Source of the DNA: Nonomuraea candida
GTDB lineage: Bacteria > Actinomycetota > Actinomycetes > Streptosporangiales > Streptosporangiaceae
Direction: 5' to 3'
Assembly: GCF_000725485.1 (NCBI RefSeq)
Contig: NZ_JOAG01000009.1
Location: forward strand, 124,001 to 188,000
DNA length: 64,000 nt
In this document: positions 22,871 to 31,717 of the stretch, piece by piece
Numbering within the stretch: the stretch's first letter is position 1
Layout: each line of letters begins with the position of its first letter
Notes under the pieces: generated by a model
Databases searched by the model: none
What the model was told of the DNA's origin: nothing
Seen by the model: only the letters and a program-made list of their open reading frames with translations
Translations under genes and position numbers: made by a program

Positions 22871-23970
22871 TGCTGCACTACCGGATGGACGGTCCAGGGC
22901 ACGGGGAGCCGCTCGTTCTGGGCCCGTCCCTGGGCACCTCCCTGCGCCTGTGGGAGCCGCAGCTCCCGGCCCTGGCCCGGACCTTCCGGGTGCTCAGGTT
23001 CGACCTGCCGGGCCACGGCGAGTCCCCCGTGCACCAGGTGGGCACCGTGGCGGACCTGGCGGAGCTGGTCCTGGAGGCGGCCGCCGACGCGGGCCTGGAC
23101 GACTTCCACTACGCGGGCGTCTCGATCGGCGGCGCGATCGGCGCCACCCTGGCGGCCCGCCGTCCGGGACGGCTGCGCTCCCTGGCGATGATCTGCTCCA
23201 GCGCCAGGTTCGGCGACCCGGGCTCCTGGCACGACCGGGCCGCGCTGGTGCGGTCGGAGGGCACCGGGCCGCTGCTGGAGGCGACCGCGCGGCGCTGGTT
23301 CGCGGGCCCGCCCGACCGCGCGCTGCTGGACGACCTGGCCGCCGCCGACCCGGCCGGGTACGCCGCCTGCTGCGACGCCCTGGCCGGCTACGACCTGCGC
23401 GGCGAGCTGGCGGGCATCACCGTGCCCACCCTGGTCGTGGCCGGTCGCGACGACCCGGCGACGCCACCGGCGCATGCCAGGGAGCTGGCCGACGGCATCC
23501 CCGGCGCCACGCTCGTCGAGATCCCCGGCGCCGCGCACCTGGCCGTGGCCGACCAGCCGGAGCGCGTCACGCGGGCGCTGCTCGCCCATCTGCCCGCCGT
23601 CCCCGGGATGCGGGTGCGCCGCGAGGTGCTGGGCGACGCGCACGTGGACCGCGCGGTGGCCCGTACGACCCCCTTCACCCGCGACTTCCAGGACCTGATC
23701 ACCCGTTACGCGTGGGGGGAGATCTGGACCCGGCCCGGCCTCGACCGCCGCACCCGCAGTTGCGTCACGCTCACCGCACTGGTCGCCCGGGGGCACCTGG
23801 AGGAGCTGGCCATGCACGTACGCGCCGCCCTGCGCAACGGTCTGACCCCCGACGAGATCGGCGAGGTGCTGCTCCAGAGCGCCATCTACTGCGGCGTCCC
23901 GGCCGCCAACGCCGCCTTCGCGGTCGCCCAGCGCGTGCTGACGGAGGAACTCGGGGAGCCCGCCCCCTGA
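22870..23970 (+). CDS. pcaL: fused 3-oxoadipate enol-lactonase / carboxymuconolactone decarboxylase
   Basis: A 366-residue two-domain enzyme. Residues 1-240 are an alpha/beta hydrolase (PcaD) with nucleophile Ser85 in Gly-Val-Ser-Ile-Gly-Gly, acid in Gly-Arg-Asp-Asp-Pro and histidine in Ala-Ala-His-Leu-Ala-Val. Residues 245-360 are the decarboxylase (PcaC) with Thr-Arg-Ser-Cys-Val-Thr-Leu-Thr-Ala-Leu, a Gly-His-Leu-Glu-Glu-Leu-Ala-Met-His motif and Ala-Ile-Tyr-Cys-Gly-Val-Pro. It performs two steps, carboxymuconolactone to enol-lactone to beta-ketoadipate. The PcaL fusion is known in actinobacteria. The ATG overlaps the pcaB stop by one base. It ends the operon. Confidence 0.92.
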   Translation: MLHYRMDGPGHGEPLVLGPSLGTSLRLWEPQLPALARTFRVLRFDLPGHGESPVHQVGTVADLAELVLEAAADAGLDDFHYAGVSIGGAIGATLAARRPGRLRSLAMICSSARFGDPGSWHDRAALVRSEGTGPLLEATARRWFAGPPDRALLDDLAAADPAGYAACCDALAGYDLRGELAGITVPTLVVAGRDDPATPPAHARELADGIPGATLVEIPGAAHLAVADQPERVTRALLAHLPAVPGMRVRREVLGDAHVDRAVARTTPFTRDFQDLITRYAWGEIWTRPGLDRRTRSCVTLTALVARGHLEELAMHVRAALRNGLTPDEIGEVLLQSAIYCGVPAANAAFAVAQRVLTEELGEPAP

Positions 23971-24062
23971 CCGCCGGCGCCCTCCGGGTCAGGCGTCCGC
24001 CCGCCCCCTGAACGGGCCTCCCGAGACGCGCCCGCCGGGAAGGCTCCACCCGCCGGCTCCCC

Positions 24063-24115
24063 CGAGCGGGAGGCTTCACCCGAGCGGGCGGCTTCACCGA
24101 GCGGGCGGCTTCACT
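24063..24115. repeat. tandem 17-18-bp repeats at the TetR gene 3' end
   Basis: Three copies of CGAGCGGGCGGCTTCACC with small changes start at 24063, 24081 and 24099. The last overlaps the stop codon region of the TetR gene (24111), so the duplication has grown outward from the gene end. Confidence 0.8.
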
Positions 24116-24785
24116 CGGGTGCGCGGCGGGCGGCCAGGCGTTCGGTGTAGGCGGAGCGGGCCGGCGGCCGGCCCGCCGTGGGGGACGACTCCTGCGCCAG
24201 GCCGTTGAGGGTGGTACGGACGACCCGCTCGGTCTGGAGGCCCACCGCGTGCGGGTCGTCGAAGCGGACCAGGCCGTCGGCCAGCAGCACGGCCAGCCCG
24301 TGCAGCGCCGCCCACACCACGAACTCCGCCCCCTCCCGCGCCGGTCCCGGCAGCGCGCCGGCCTCGGCGAGCCGGTCGAGCTCGGCGGTGAGCACGTCGT
24401 GCGGGTGCGGGGAGATGGAGGAGTCCGGGCCGGTGGCGCCGCCGCGCAGCACCAGCCGGGCGACGGCCGGGTCGTCGAGCGCCCAGCGGACATAGCCGCG
24501 GCCCAGGGCGATCAGCCGGCACTGCGGGTCGTCCTCCTGGCCCGGCGCGCGTTCGCAGTCCTGGCGCAGGCGCTCCCCGAGCCAGCCGAGCGTCCGCTCG
24601 GACAGGGCGCGGACCAGCGTGTCGCGGGAGGCGAAGTGGTGGTAGGCGGCGCTGGGGCTGACACCGACCCGCGCCGAGGCCTCGCGCAGGGACCACCCGT
24701 CGGCGCCGCGCTCGCGTACGAGTGTCTCGGCGGCGTCCAGCAGCGCGCTGCGCAGATCGCCGTGGTGGTACCGCTCTCTCGCCAT
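24111..24785 (-). CDS. TetR-family regulator (controls MBL hydrolase)
   Basis: A 224-residue regulator. The N-terminal helix-turn-helix has Tyr-His-His-Gly-Asp-Leu-Arg, Ser-Leu-Arg-Glu-Ala-Ser-Ala-Arg-Val-Gly-Val-Ser-Pro-Ser-Ala-Ala-Tyr-His-His-Phe and then the ligand-binding C-terminal helices (TetR_C-type). The ATG at 24785 is chosen over a GTG three bases earlier. It is divergent from the MBL-fold gene, and two 17-bp palindromes in the gap make self-control and control of that gene likely. The ligand is unknown. Confidence 0.85.
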   Translation of the reverse strand: MARERYHHGDLRSALLDAAETLVRERGADGWSLREASARVGVSPSAAYHHFASRDTLVRALSERTLGWLGERLRQDCERAPGQEDDPQCRLIALGRGYVRWALDDPAVARLVLRGGATGPDSSISPHPHDVLTAELDRLAEAGALPGPAREGAEFVVWAALHGLAVLLADGLVRFDDPHAVGLQTERVVRTTLNGLAQESSPTAGRPPARSAYTERLAARRAPE

Positions 24786-24792
24786 CACCCGA

Positions 24793-24809
24793 TCTTAACA
24801 CCGCTCAGA
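24793..24809. promoter_or_regulatory. TetR operator, degenerate copy
   Basis: TCTTAACACCGCTCAGA matches the copy at 24831 at 14 of 17 positions and sits 8 bp from the TetR start codon. Centre-to-centre distance to the other copy is 38 bp. Confidence 0.5.
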
Positions 24810-24830
24810 TCTCTGCTACGCTCACATGCA

Positions 24831-24847
24831 TCTCAACACTGTTCAGA
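24831..24847. promoter_or_regulatory. TetR operator, best copy (TCTCAACACTGTTCAGA)
   Basis: A 17-bp palindrome, TCT-N-AACA-N-TGTT-N-AGA, with both arms fully complementary outside the three N positions. It lies 14 bp before the MBL gene start. Confidence 0.6.
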
Positions 24848-24860
24848 TTGGAGACCGGCC

Positions 24861-25787
24861 ATGTGCCCCGCCGATTCCCCGCAGATCCCCGGCGCCCTCC
24901 CCGACATCGAGACGGGCCCGGCCCCGGTCGTGCGCGGCGAGCCCGTCGAGCTGTCCGACGGCGTGTACGTCATCCCCGACCAGCGCGTCGAGCTCGTCCC
25001 GAACGTCGGCATCGTCGTCGGCGAGCACGCCGCGCTGGTCATCGACACCGGCATGGGGCCCCGCAACGGCGCCCACGTCCTGGAGCAGGCCCGGCGCCTG
25101 GCCGGCGACCGCCACCTGTACCTGACCGTCACGCACTTCCACCCCGAGCACGGGTTCGGGGCGCAGGCGTTCAAGGGCGCCGCCACGATCGTCTACAACG
25201 CCTCCCAGCGCGCGGAGCTGCACCGCAAGGGCGCCGCGTACGTGGAGATGTTCAGGGAGCTGAGCGCCGCCGCCGCGGCCGAGCTCGAAGGCGTCGAACT
25301 CGTCGATCCCGACCTGGTCTACGAGGGCGAGGCCGAGCTCGACCTGGGCGGGCACAAGGCGGTGCTGCGGGCCGTCGGGCCCGCGCACACGGGCTCCGAC
25401 CAGGTCATCGTCATCGACGACCGGGTGCTGTTCGGCGGCGATCTCATCGAGACCCGGATCTTCCCGATCGCGCCGTACTTCCCGCCGCACGACGTGGACG
25501 TGGACTGCGGCGGCTGGATCGGCGTCCTCGACGACCTGATCGCCCGCGCCCCGGAGATCGTCGTGCCCGGCCACGGCGAGGTGGGCGGCACCTCGCTGAT
25601 CCGCGACGTCCGCGACTACCTCGACTACGTGTACGGGGAGGTCTCCCGGCTGCGCGCGGCCGGCGTCTCCGCCGACGAGACGGCCGCCCGGATCGACAAG
25701 GAGGCCCGCGCCCGCTGGACCACCTGGGAGCGCCCCGAGTGGATCGGCTTCGCCGCCCGCGCCATCTACGCCGGCACGCACCGCTGA
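24861..25787 (+). CDS. MBL-fold metallo-hydrolase
   Basis: A 308-residue protein with the metallo-beta-lactamase fold. Thr-His92-Phe-His94-Pro-Glu96-His97 replaces the usual His-x-His-x-Asp-His, putting Glu in the Asp place. Pro-Ala-His-Thr-Gly-Ser-Asp-Gln and Phe-Gly-Gly-Asp-Leu-Ile-Glu give the third His and bridging Asp. Val-Pro-Gly-His-Gly-Glu is the last metal motif. A role as a true beta-lactamase is unlikely; hydrolysis of an ester, lactone or thioester fits the wider family. ATG 24861 has GGAGA upstream. It is divergent from and probably repressed by the TetR neighbour. Confidence 0.85.
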   Translation: MCPADSPQIPGALPDIETGPAPVVRGEPVELSDGVYVIPDQRVELVPNVGIVVGEHAALVIDTGMGPRNGAHVLEQARRLAGDRHLYLTVTHFHPEHGFGAQAFKGAATIVYNASQRAELHRKGAAYVEMFRELSAAAAAELEGVELVDPDLVYEGEAELDLGGHKAVLRAVGPAHTGSDQVIVIDDRVLFGGDLIETRIFPIAPYFPPHDVDVDCGGWIGVLDDLIARAPEIVVPGHGEVGGTSLIRDVRDYLDYVYGEVSRLRAAGVSADETAARIDKEARARWTTWERPEWIGFAARAIYAGTHR

Positions 25788-25836
25788 CCGGGTGCGGCTC
25801 GTGGCGGGACGGCTCGCGCCTTCCCGCACCCCGCCG

Positions 25837-26949
25837 TCACGGCCGCCGGATCAGGCGGCGGCCGAGGCGCTGGCCGGGGGCCTCGATCAGGCGGTGGCTC
25901 AGCAGGCTGAGCGGGATCAGCGCGAGCAGGAACAGCGGCAGGTCCGGCAGCACGTGCAGCAGGATCGGGTGCAGCAGGTAGACGGAGAAGCTGATCACAC
26001 CGAGCCGGGAGGCCCAGCGCGGGAACGCGCGCCGCCGCAGCGCGTACGTCAGCCAGAAGACGCCGAACGCCAGCACGATCGCCGGCGCCCAGGCCGGGTC
26101 GTCCTTGGCGAAGATCCCGCAGCCCAGCACCGCCGCCACCGCCATCCAGGCGGCCCGCCAGGGGATCGTGCCCTGCTCGGCCCGGTACACCGCCGTGCCC
26201 GCGAACATCGTCGCCAGGATGATCACCCCCTGCCAGGTGCCGCCCCTGCTGCCCAGGACCACCAGCGCCAGGCCCAGCAGCCCGCCCGCGACGGCCGCCA
26301 CCGTGCGCGCCCGGCCCTGCCCGAGCGCCGTCACCCCGACGGCCGCGACGACGGCGAGCCCGAGCAGCGTGGCGGCCAGGTCGGCCCGGCCGCCGATCAC
26401 CGCCTTCGGCAGCAGCAGGCCCAGCGGCACGGCCGCCATCGCCAGCGCGACGGAGATCCCCGCCGACCGGTGCGCCTGCCGCACCGCGAACAGCGCCACG
26501 CTCAGCAGGTAGAACGCCATCTCGTACGAGAGCGTCCAGGTCACGTTGATGACGGCGGGCAGGTTGAGCAGCTCCTGCAGCATCGTCACGTTGCCCAGCG
26601 CGACCACCGGCCACGGCCGCCCGCCGATCCCCGGGGGGAAGGGCAGCACGCCGGCCAGGGCGAGGAGGAGCGCCAGTCCGGAGGCGGCCAGCAGCAGCGG
26701 CAGGAGCCGGAAGGCGCGGCCGGTCCAGAACGCGCGCAGGTCGCCGCGCCGCTCCAGGGAGGCGGGGATGATGTATCCGCTGACCAGGAAGAACACGAAC
26801 ACGCCCCACGTGCCCAGGTCGATCAGGCGGTCCACCGCCGCCCAGACGCCCGGGACGAACGTCCAGCCGGCGTGGTGCATGGTGACGGCCAGCGCTGCCG
26901 GCCCCCGCAGGGCGTCCAGCCAGGCCAGCCGGGCAGGGGCCGCGAACAT
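25837..26949 (-). CDS. acyltransferase family 3 membrane protein
   Basis: A 370-residue integral membrane enzyme with about ten helices. The first helix holds Trp-Leu-Asp-Ala-Leu-Arg-Gly-Pro-Ala-Ala-Leu-Ala-Val-Thr-Met-His-His-Ala-Gly-Trp, the family signature with the conserved Arg and His. Phe-Phe-Leu-Val-Ser-Gly-Tyr-Ile-Ile-Pro and, at the C-terminus, Ser-Val-Tyr-Leu-Leu-His-Pro also fit. Such proteins O-acylate envelope sugars or natural products. The ATG at 26949 is set by homology style; its ribosome binding site is weak. The gene stands alone. Confidence 0.82.
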   Translation of the reverse strand: MFAAPARLAWLDALRGPAALAVTMHHAGWTFVPGVWAAVDRLIDLGTWGVFVFFLVSGYIIPASLERRGDLRAFWTGRAFRLLPLLLAASGLALLLALAGVLPFPPGIGGRPWPVVALGNVTMLQELLNLPAVINVTWTLSYEMAFYLLSVALFAVRQAHRSAGISVALAMAAVPLGLLLPKAVIGGRADLAATLLGLAVVAAVGVTALGQGRARTVAAVAGGLLGLALVVLGSRGGTWQGVIILATMFAGTAVYRAEQGTIPWRAAWMAVAAVLGCGIFAKDDPAWAPAIVLAFGVFWLTYALRRRAFPRWASRLGVISFSVYLLHPILLHVLPDLPLFLLALIPLSLLSHRLIEAPGQRLGRRLIRRP

Positions 26950-27061
26950 CTGCCGCAGTCTAGGCCATATGCCATGAAGCGCCACTTCAGCGGGGTGCGG
27001 AACCGCCGCCGGCACACCCGCGGGCGCACCCCGGCCGGAGGGCGGCGGGCCGGGCACCGCA

Positions 27062-27138
27062 TCAGGCGGCCGGAAGGCACCGGCTCAGGCGGCGGGTCAG
27101 GCGGCCGGAAGGCACCGGCTCAGGCGGCCGGAAGGCGG
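27062..27138. repeat. tandem repeat TCAGGCGGCCGGAAGGCACC between genes
   Basis: Two 23-bp copies start at 27062 and 27097, with a third partial copy at 27120. Each carries TCA, the complement of TGA, just beyond the TetR gene end. It adds to the pattern of tandem duplications at gene ends. Confidence 0.75.
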
Positions 27139-27153
27139 CGGGAGGGCAGCGGG

Positions 27154-27726
27154 TCAGGGGCCGGCGCAGGAGGGGCGGAGGCGGTCGAACGCGGTGTCCA
27201 CGAGGGCCATGTGGCCGGCGTCCGGGCCCGCGCGCAGCCACTCGCGGGCGGCGCACTCGACGGCGGCCCCGGCGGCGGCCGTCAGGAGATCGATCGTGAA
27301 GGGGTCGAGGCCCGTGCGGGCGGCCAGCGCCGCCGCGATGTGCCCGCGCGCCTGCTCGCGCCGGTCGTGGAAGCGGGCGCGCAGCGTCGGCGTGCTCTCG
27401 ATCAGGCGCAGCGCCGCCCGGCTCTCCGCGTCGATGCGCGCGACCCACTCGCGCAGGACCGCGTGCAGCGACTCCCACGGCGGCTCGCCGGCCGGGCGGG
27501 CGGCGAGCTGCTCGGCGATGTCGTCGCCCATGACCTGGACGCCGCCGAACACCGCGTCCTCCTTGGCCGGGAAGTAGCGGAAGAAGCTGCGCTTGGACAC
27601 CCCGGCCGCGCGGGCGATGTCGTCGACGGTCACCTCGTCGAACCCCCGCTCGGTGAACAGCTCCAGCGCCACCGCCGCCAGCTCGGCCTGCACGGCCCGT
27701 CTCGTGCGCTCTCTCAACCCTGCCAT
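27154..27726 (-). CDS. TetR-family regulator (divergent from SDR)
   Basis: A 190-residue regulator with a clear N-terminal helix-turn-helix: Phe-Asp-Glu-Val-Thr-Val-Asp-Asp-Ile-Ala-Arg-Ala-Ala-Gly-Val-Ser-Lys-Arg-Ser-Phe. The C-terminal ligand domain resembles the MftR-like subgroup common in actinomycetes. ATG 27726 lies 36 bp from the divergent SDR start, so both promoters overlap and the TetR protein probably controls them jointly. Confidence 0.85.
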   Translation of the reverse strand: MAGLRERTRRAVQAELAAVALELFTERGFDEVTVDDIARAAGVSKRSFFRYFPAKEDAVFGGVQVMGDDIAEQLAARPAGEPPWESLHAVLREWVARIDAESRAALRLIESTPTLRARFHDRREQARGHIAAALAARTGLDPFTIDLLTAAAGAAVECAAREWLRAGPDAGHMALVDTAFDRLRPSCAGP

Positions 27727-27754
27727 GCGTCCGAGTGTATCGGTAGGCATATAG

Positions 27755-27778
27755 TGTCGTTCATGGCATCGAATGACA
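27755..27778. promoter_or_regulatory. candidate TetR operator over the SDR start codon
   Basis: TGTCGTTC-N8-GAATGACA is an inverted repeat with 7 of 8 arm bases matching. It covers the SDR ATG (27763), so bound protein would block initiation of transcription into the gene. The match may partly be chance. Confidence 0.35.
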
Positions 27779-28677
27779 TGAATGGCAGGGCAGTCCTCGT
27801 CACCGGCGGCACCGGCGGCATCGGCATGGAGACGGCCCGCGAGCTGGCCAGGCGGGGCGCCTCGGTGGTCCTCGTCGGCCTCGACCCCGAGCGCGGGCAG
27901 CGCGCCGCCCGCGACCTCAGGGACAGCGCGGGCCACGACCGCGTGCACGCCGTCGCCGCCGACTGCACGCGGCTCGACGGCCTGCGCCGCGTGGCGGACG
28001 CGGTCACCGAGCGGCACGACCGGCTGGACGTGCTGGTCAACAACGTCGGCGTGAACCAGCCCACCCGCCAGACGACCGCCGACGGCGTGGAGAAGATGTT
28101 CGCGGCCCACGTCCTGGCGCCGTACACGCTCACCCATCTCCTCCTGCCACTGCTGCGGCGCGCCCCCGCCGCCCGCGTGGTCAACCTCACCGGCGGCATC
28201 CCCGGCGGCCGCATCGACCCCGGCGACCTCATGGGGGAGCGCCGCTACGTCGGGTGGACGTTCACCCACTACAACCACACCAAGACGATGACGATGGCGC
28301 TGACCCACCGCCTGGCGCGGGAGCTCGAAGGCACGGGCGTGACGGCGAACGTGGTCTACCCCGGCCACGGCCACACGCCGATGAACCGGGCCATCCCGGT
28401 CCGGGCGTTCCCGATCCTCTACCGGCCGATCGCGCCGCTGGTGCTGAAGGTCGTCGCCCCGCTCTTCCTGTCCGACCTGACCCGCTCGGCCCGCTCCAGC
28501 GTGCACGCCGCCTGCGCGCCCGAGCTGGAGGGGGTGACCGGGGCGTACGTGGACGGCAAGTGCCGCCGCAAGCCGCTCCCGGCCGCCGCGCTCGACCCCG
28601 CCGCGCAGAACGCGGTCTGGGACCTGTGCGCCCGGCTCAGCGCCCCCGTCCTGCACCCCGCGGGGGAAGGCCGCTGA
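27763..28677 (+). CDS. short-chain dehydrogenase/reductase
   Basis: A 304-residue SDR. Thr-Gly-Gly-Thr-Gly-Gly-Ile-Gly (14-21) binds the cofactor; Asn-Asn-Val-Gly and the catalytic Tyr-Asn-His-Thr-Lys are present. The catalytic serine position reads Asn-Leu-Thr-Gly-Gly, so Thr may stand in for Ser. The length and the His/Tyr-rich segment before the active site resemble retinol-dehydrogenase-like SDRs. The start is ATG 27763; an in-frame ATG at 27778 is possible. It is divergent from a TetR gene. Substrate unknown. Confidence 0.82.
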   Translation: MASNDMNGRAVLVTGGTGGIGMETARELARRGASVVLVGLDPERGQRAARDLRDSAGHDRVHAVAADCTRLDGLRRVADAVTERHDRLDVLVNNVGVNQPTRQTTADGVEKMFAAHVLAPYTLTHLLLPLLRRAPAARVVNLTGGIPGGRIDPGDLMGERRYVGWTFTHYNHTKTMTMALTHRLARELEGTGVTANVVYPGHGHTPMNRAIPVRAFPILYRPIAPLVLKVVAPLFLSDLTRSARSSVHAACAPELEGVTGAYVDGKCRRKPLPAAALDPAAQNAVWDLCARLSAPVLHPAGEGR

Positions 28678-28708
28678 GCCCTGCCGGGGGCGGTCGTACG
28701 ATCAAGGC

Positions 28709-31483
28709 ATGCTGCATGGCAGGGAGCGGGAGTGCGCCCTCCTGGCGCGGCTGCTCGACGGCGCTCGCGAGGGGCGCAGCGGCGTCCTGGTCCTCAGGGG
28801 CGAGGCGGGCATCGGCAAGTCCGCGCTGCTCGACTTCGCCGCCGCGCGGGCGCACGACCTGCGGGTGCTGCGGGGCTGCGGCGTCGAGCCGGAGTCCGAG
28901 CTGCCGTACGCCGCCGCGCACCAGCTCCTGCGGCCCGTGGCGGACCGGATCGACGCGATCCCCGCCGGGCAGGCCGCCGCCCTGCGGGGCGCGTTCGGGC
29001 TGGGCGACCCCGTCGAGGCGGACCGGTTCCTGGTCTCGGTCGCGGTGCTGAGCCTGCTGTCGGAGGTGGCCGAGGACGGGCCGCTGCTGTGCCTGATCGA
29101 CGACGCCCACTGGCTCGACGGGGCCTCCGCCGACGCGCTGGCGTTCGTGGCGCGGCGGCTGGAGGCCGAGGGCGTGGTGCTGCTGTTCGCCGCGCGCGAC
29201 GAGGAGACCGGCACGGTCCCGCCGCCCCCGCTCGCCGCGGCCCCGTACCCGAAGGCGCTGGCCGGGCTGCCCGAGCTGCGCCTGGGCGGGCTGGCGCCGG
29301 AGGCGGCGCGGGCGCTGCTGGCCGAGCGGGCGGCGGTGGAGATCGCGCCCGAGGTCGCCGGCCTGCTCGTGACCACCACCGCGGGCAACCCGCTCGGCCT
29401 GCTCGAACTGCCCGGCTCGTTGTCGGCCGAGCAGCTTTCGGGCGCCCGTCCCCTGCCGGCGCGCCTGCCCGTCGGCGAGGTGGTCGAGCAGGTCTTCCTG
29501 GCCCGGGTGCGCCGGCTGAGCGCGCCCGCGCAGACCCTGCTGCTGGTCGCCGCCGCCGACGAGAGCGGCGACGTGAATCTCGTGCTCAGGACGGCGCGGC
29601 GGCTGGAGCCCGGCCCCGACGCGCTCGACGAGGCCGAGAACGCCGGGCTCGTCCGGGTGGACGGCGGCGTCCTGACCTTCCGCCACCCGCTCGTGCGCTC
29701 GGCCGTCTACCGGGGCGCGACCTTCCTGCGGCGCCAGGCCGTGGAGCGGGCGCTGGCGGAGGCGCTGACGGACGAGGACGCCGACCGGCGGGCCTGGCAC
29801 CTGGCGGCGGCCGCGACCGGCCCGGACGAGGCGGTGGCCGGGGAGCTGGAGGCGTCCGCCGGCCGGGCCGCCCGGCGCGGCGCGCACGCGGCCGCCGCAG
29901 GCGCGCTGAGCCGGGCCGCCGCGCTGACCGCCGCGGGCGAGGCGCGGGCGCGCCGGCTGACGCTCGCCGCCGAGGCGGACTGGCTGGCCGGCCGCCGGGA
30001 CCGGGCCCGCGCGCTGCTGGACGAGGCCGCCCGCGACACGGCCGACCCGCTGCTGCGCGCCAGGGGCGAGCACGTGCGGGGAACGATCGAGGGCGTCAGC
30101 GGCCGGCCGGCGACGGCGTACACGATGCTCGTGGCCGGCGCCGAGCCCATCGCCCGGCTGGACCCCGGCCGGGCCGCCCGCATGCTCGCCGAAGCGGGCC
30201 GGCAGGCGTGGACCATCGCCGACCTGCCGAAGCTCGTCACCGCGGCCCGCCGCCTCTCGGAGGTGACGGAGGGCGCCGCCGTCTCGGCCGCCCGGCTGCT
30301 GGCCGGGCTCGTCGCGCTGCTGGAGGGCGACGCCGGCCGGGCCGCGCCCGCGCTGCGCGAGGGGCTCGCGCTGGCGCGGGACGCCGCCGACCCGCAGGAC
30401 CTGGCGCTGGGCGCGGGCGCGGCCATGTTCCTGGGGGACGACGACGCGGCGCTCGACCTGTTCACCTCCGCGGTCGTGCGCGCCCGCACGGCCGGCGCGG
30501 TCAGCGCGCTGCCCATGGTGCTCGCGCCGCTCGCCTCGCTGCAGATGTGGACCGGCCGCTTCGCCGCCGCCCGCGCCACCGCCACCGAGGGCCTGCGGCT
30601 GGCGCTGGACACCGGGCAGGACAATCCCGCCGCGCACCACCGGGCGGTGCTCGCCTGGATCGCCGCCGCCCAGGGCCGCGCGCGCGAATGCCGTACGGAG
30701 GCCGGCGCGGCCCTCGCCCACGCCATCGGCCAGCGGCTCGGGCCGCCGGCCGGGATCGCGGCATGGGCGCCGGCCCTGCTGGAGCTGGGGGAGGGCCGCA
30801 CCGGCGAGGCGTTCGACCGGCTGACGGCGCTGGCGGACGCCGCCCCCGGCGAGGGGCATCCCGTCGTGAAGATCTTCGCCGCCGCCGACCTGGTGGAGGC
30901 CGCCGTGCGTACGGACCGGCCGGAGCGCGCCGCCGGCGCCCTGGAGCTGCTGCGCCGCTGGGCCGAGCCGTCCCGCGCCCCGTGGGCGCACGCGCTGGTG
31001 GCCCGCTGCCGGGGCCTGGTGGAAGGCGACGAGGAGCACTTCGCCGCGGCGCTGGCGCTGCACGCGCGGGCCGGCCGGCCGTTCGACGCCGCCCGGACGG
31101 CGCTGCTGTACGGCGAGACGCTGCGCAGGCGCCGGCGGCGGATCGAGGCGCGACGCCACCTGCGCGCCGCCCGCGAGGGCTTCGAACGGCTGGACGCCGC
31201 GCCCTGGGCCGCGCTCGCCCGCGCGGAGCTGCAGGCCAGCGGCGAGACCGCGCGCAGGCGCGACCCCAGCACGACCGCCGACCTCACCCCGCAGGAACTG
31301 CTGATCGCCCGGCTGGTCAGCGAGGGCGGGACCAACAGGGAGATCGCGGCGCACCTGTTCCTGAGCCCGCGCACGGTCGACTACCACCTGCACAAGGTCT
31401 TCGTGAAGCTGGGCCTGTCGTCGCGGGCCGAACTGGTCAGACTCTCCCTGGAACAGCCGGGCCTGCTGGACGGCGGCCGCTGA
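28709..31483 (+). CDS. LAL-type LuxR regulator with AAA ATPase domain
   Basis: A 924-residue regulator. Gly31-Glu-Ala-Gly-Ile-Gly-Lys-Ser38 is Walker A and Leu-Cys-Leu-Ile-Asp-Asp-Ala-His-Trp the Walker B/sensor. A long Ala/Arg-rich helical-repeat region (about 330-830) probably senses a ligand or partner. The last 65 residues are a LuxR helix-turn-helix (Leu-Thr-Pro-Gln-Glu-Leu to Ser-Pro-Arg-Thr-Val-Asp-Tyr-His-Leu-His-Lys-Val). LAL proteins are ATP-dependent activators, often linked to secondary or sugar metabolism. The next gene, an FAD monooxygenase on the same strand, is a plausible target. The frame is intact throughout. Confidence 0.9.
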   Translation: MLHGRERECALLARLLDGAREGRSGVLVLRGEAGIGKSALLDFAAARAHDLRVLRGCGVEPESELPYAAAHQLLRPVADRIDAIPAGQAAALRGAFGLGDPVEADRFLVSVAVLSLLSEVAEDGPLLCLIDDAHWLDGASADALAFVARRLEAEGVVLLFAARDEETGTVPPPPLAAAPYPKALAGLPELRLGGLAPEAARALLAERAAVEIAPEVAGLLVTTTAGNPLGLLELPGSLSAEQLSGARPLPARLPVGEVVEQVFLARVRRLSAPAQTLLLVAAADESGDVNLVLRTARRLEPGPDALDEAENAGLVRVDGGVLTFRHPLVRSAVYRGATFLRRQAVERALAEALTDEDADRRAWHLAAAATGPDEAVAGELEASAGRAARRGAHAAAAGALSRAAALTAAGEARARRLTLAAEADWLAGRRDRARALLDEAARDTADPLLRARGEHVRGTIEGVSGRPATAYTMLVAGAEPIARLDPGRAARMLAEAGRQAWTIADLPKLVTAARRLSEVTEGAAVSAARLLAGLVALLEGDAGRAAPALREGLALARDAADPQDLALGAGAAMFLGDDDAALDLFTSAVVRARTAGAVSALPMVLAPLASLQMWTGRFAAARATATEGLRLALDTGQDNPAAHHRAVLAWIAAAQGRARECRTEAGAALAHAIGQRLGPPAGIAAWAPALLELGEGRTGEAFDRLTALADAAPGEGHPVVKIFAAADLVEAAVRTDRPERAAGALELLRRWAEPSRAPWAHALVARCRGLVEGDEEHFAAALALHARAGRPFDAARTALLYGETLRRRRRRIEARRHLRAAREGFERLDAAPWAALARAELQASGETARRRDPSTTADLTPQELLIARLVSEGGTNREIAAHLFLSPRTVDYHLHKVFVKLGLSSRAELVRLSLEQPGLLDGGR

Positions 31484-31717
31484 CCCGGCGGGGCCGCGGG
31501 CGCCGCGGCAGACGACCCGGGGCCGCGGGCGCCGCGAACGGTGACCCGCGCGGGCGCGGGGCCGCTGCCCGGCAGGGGCGGCGCGACCGGTGACTTCACG
31601 GATGCGAGCGCCGGGGCAGGGGAGGCCGCCCGAGCCGGACTGTGCACTTCGCGGATTCGACGCGTCCGCTTCCCGGCGCATGGTGGGGGCATCGAGACAC
31701 CGGAGGGATGACACACG

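Noticed and set aside
25792..27762. A long upstream extension of the SDR reading frame
   Set aside because: The extra 657 codons are antisense to the acyltransferase and TetR genes and have no domain. ATG 27763 gives the normal SDR N-terminus.
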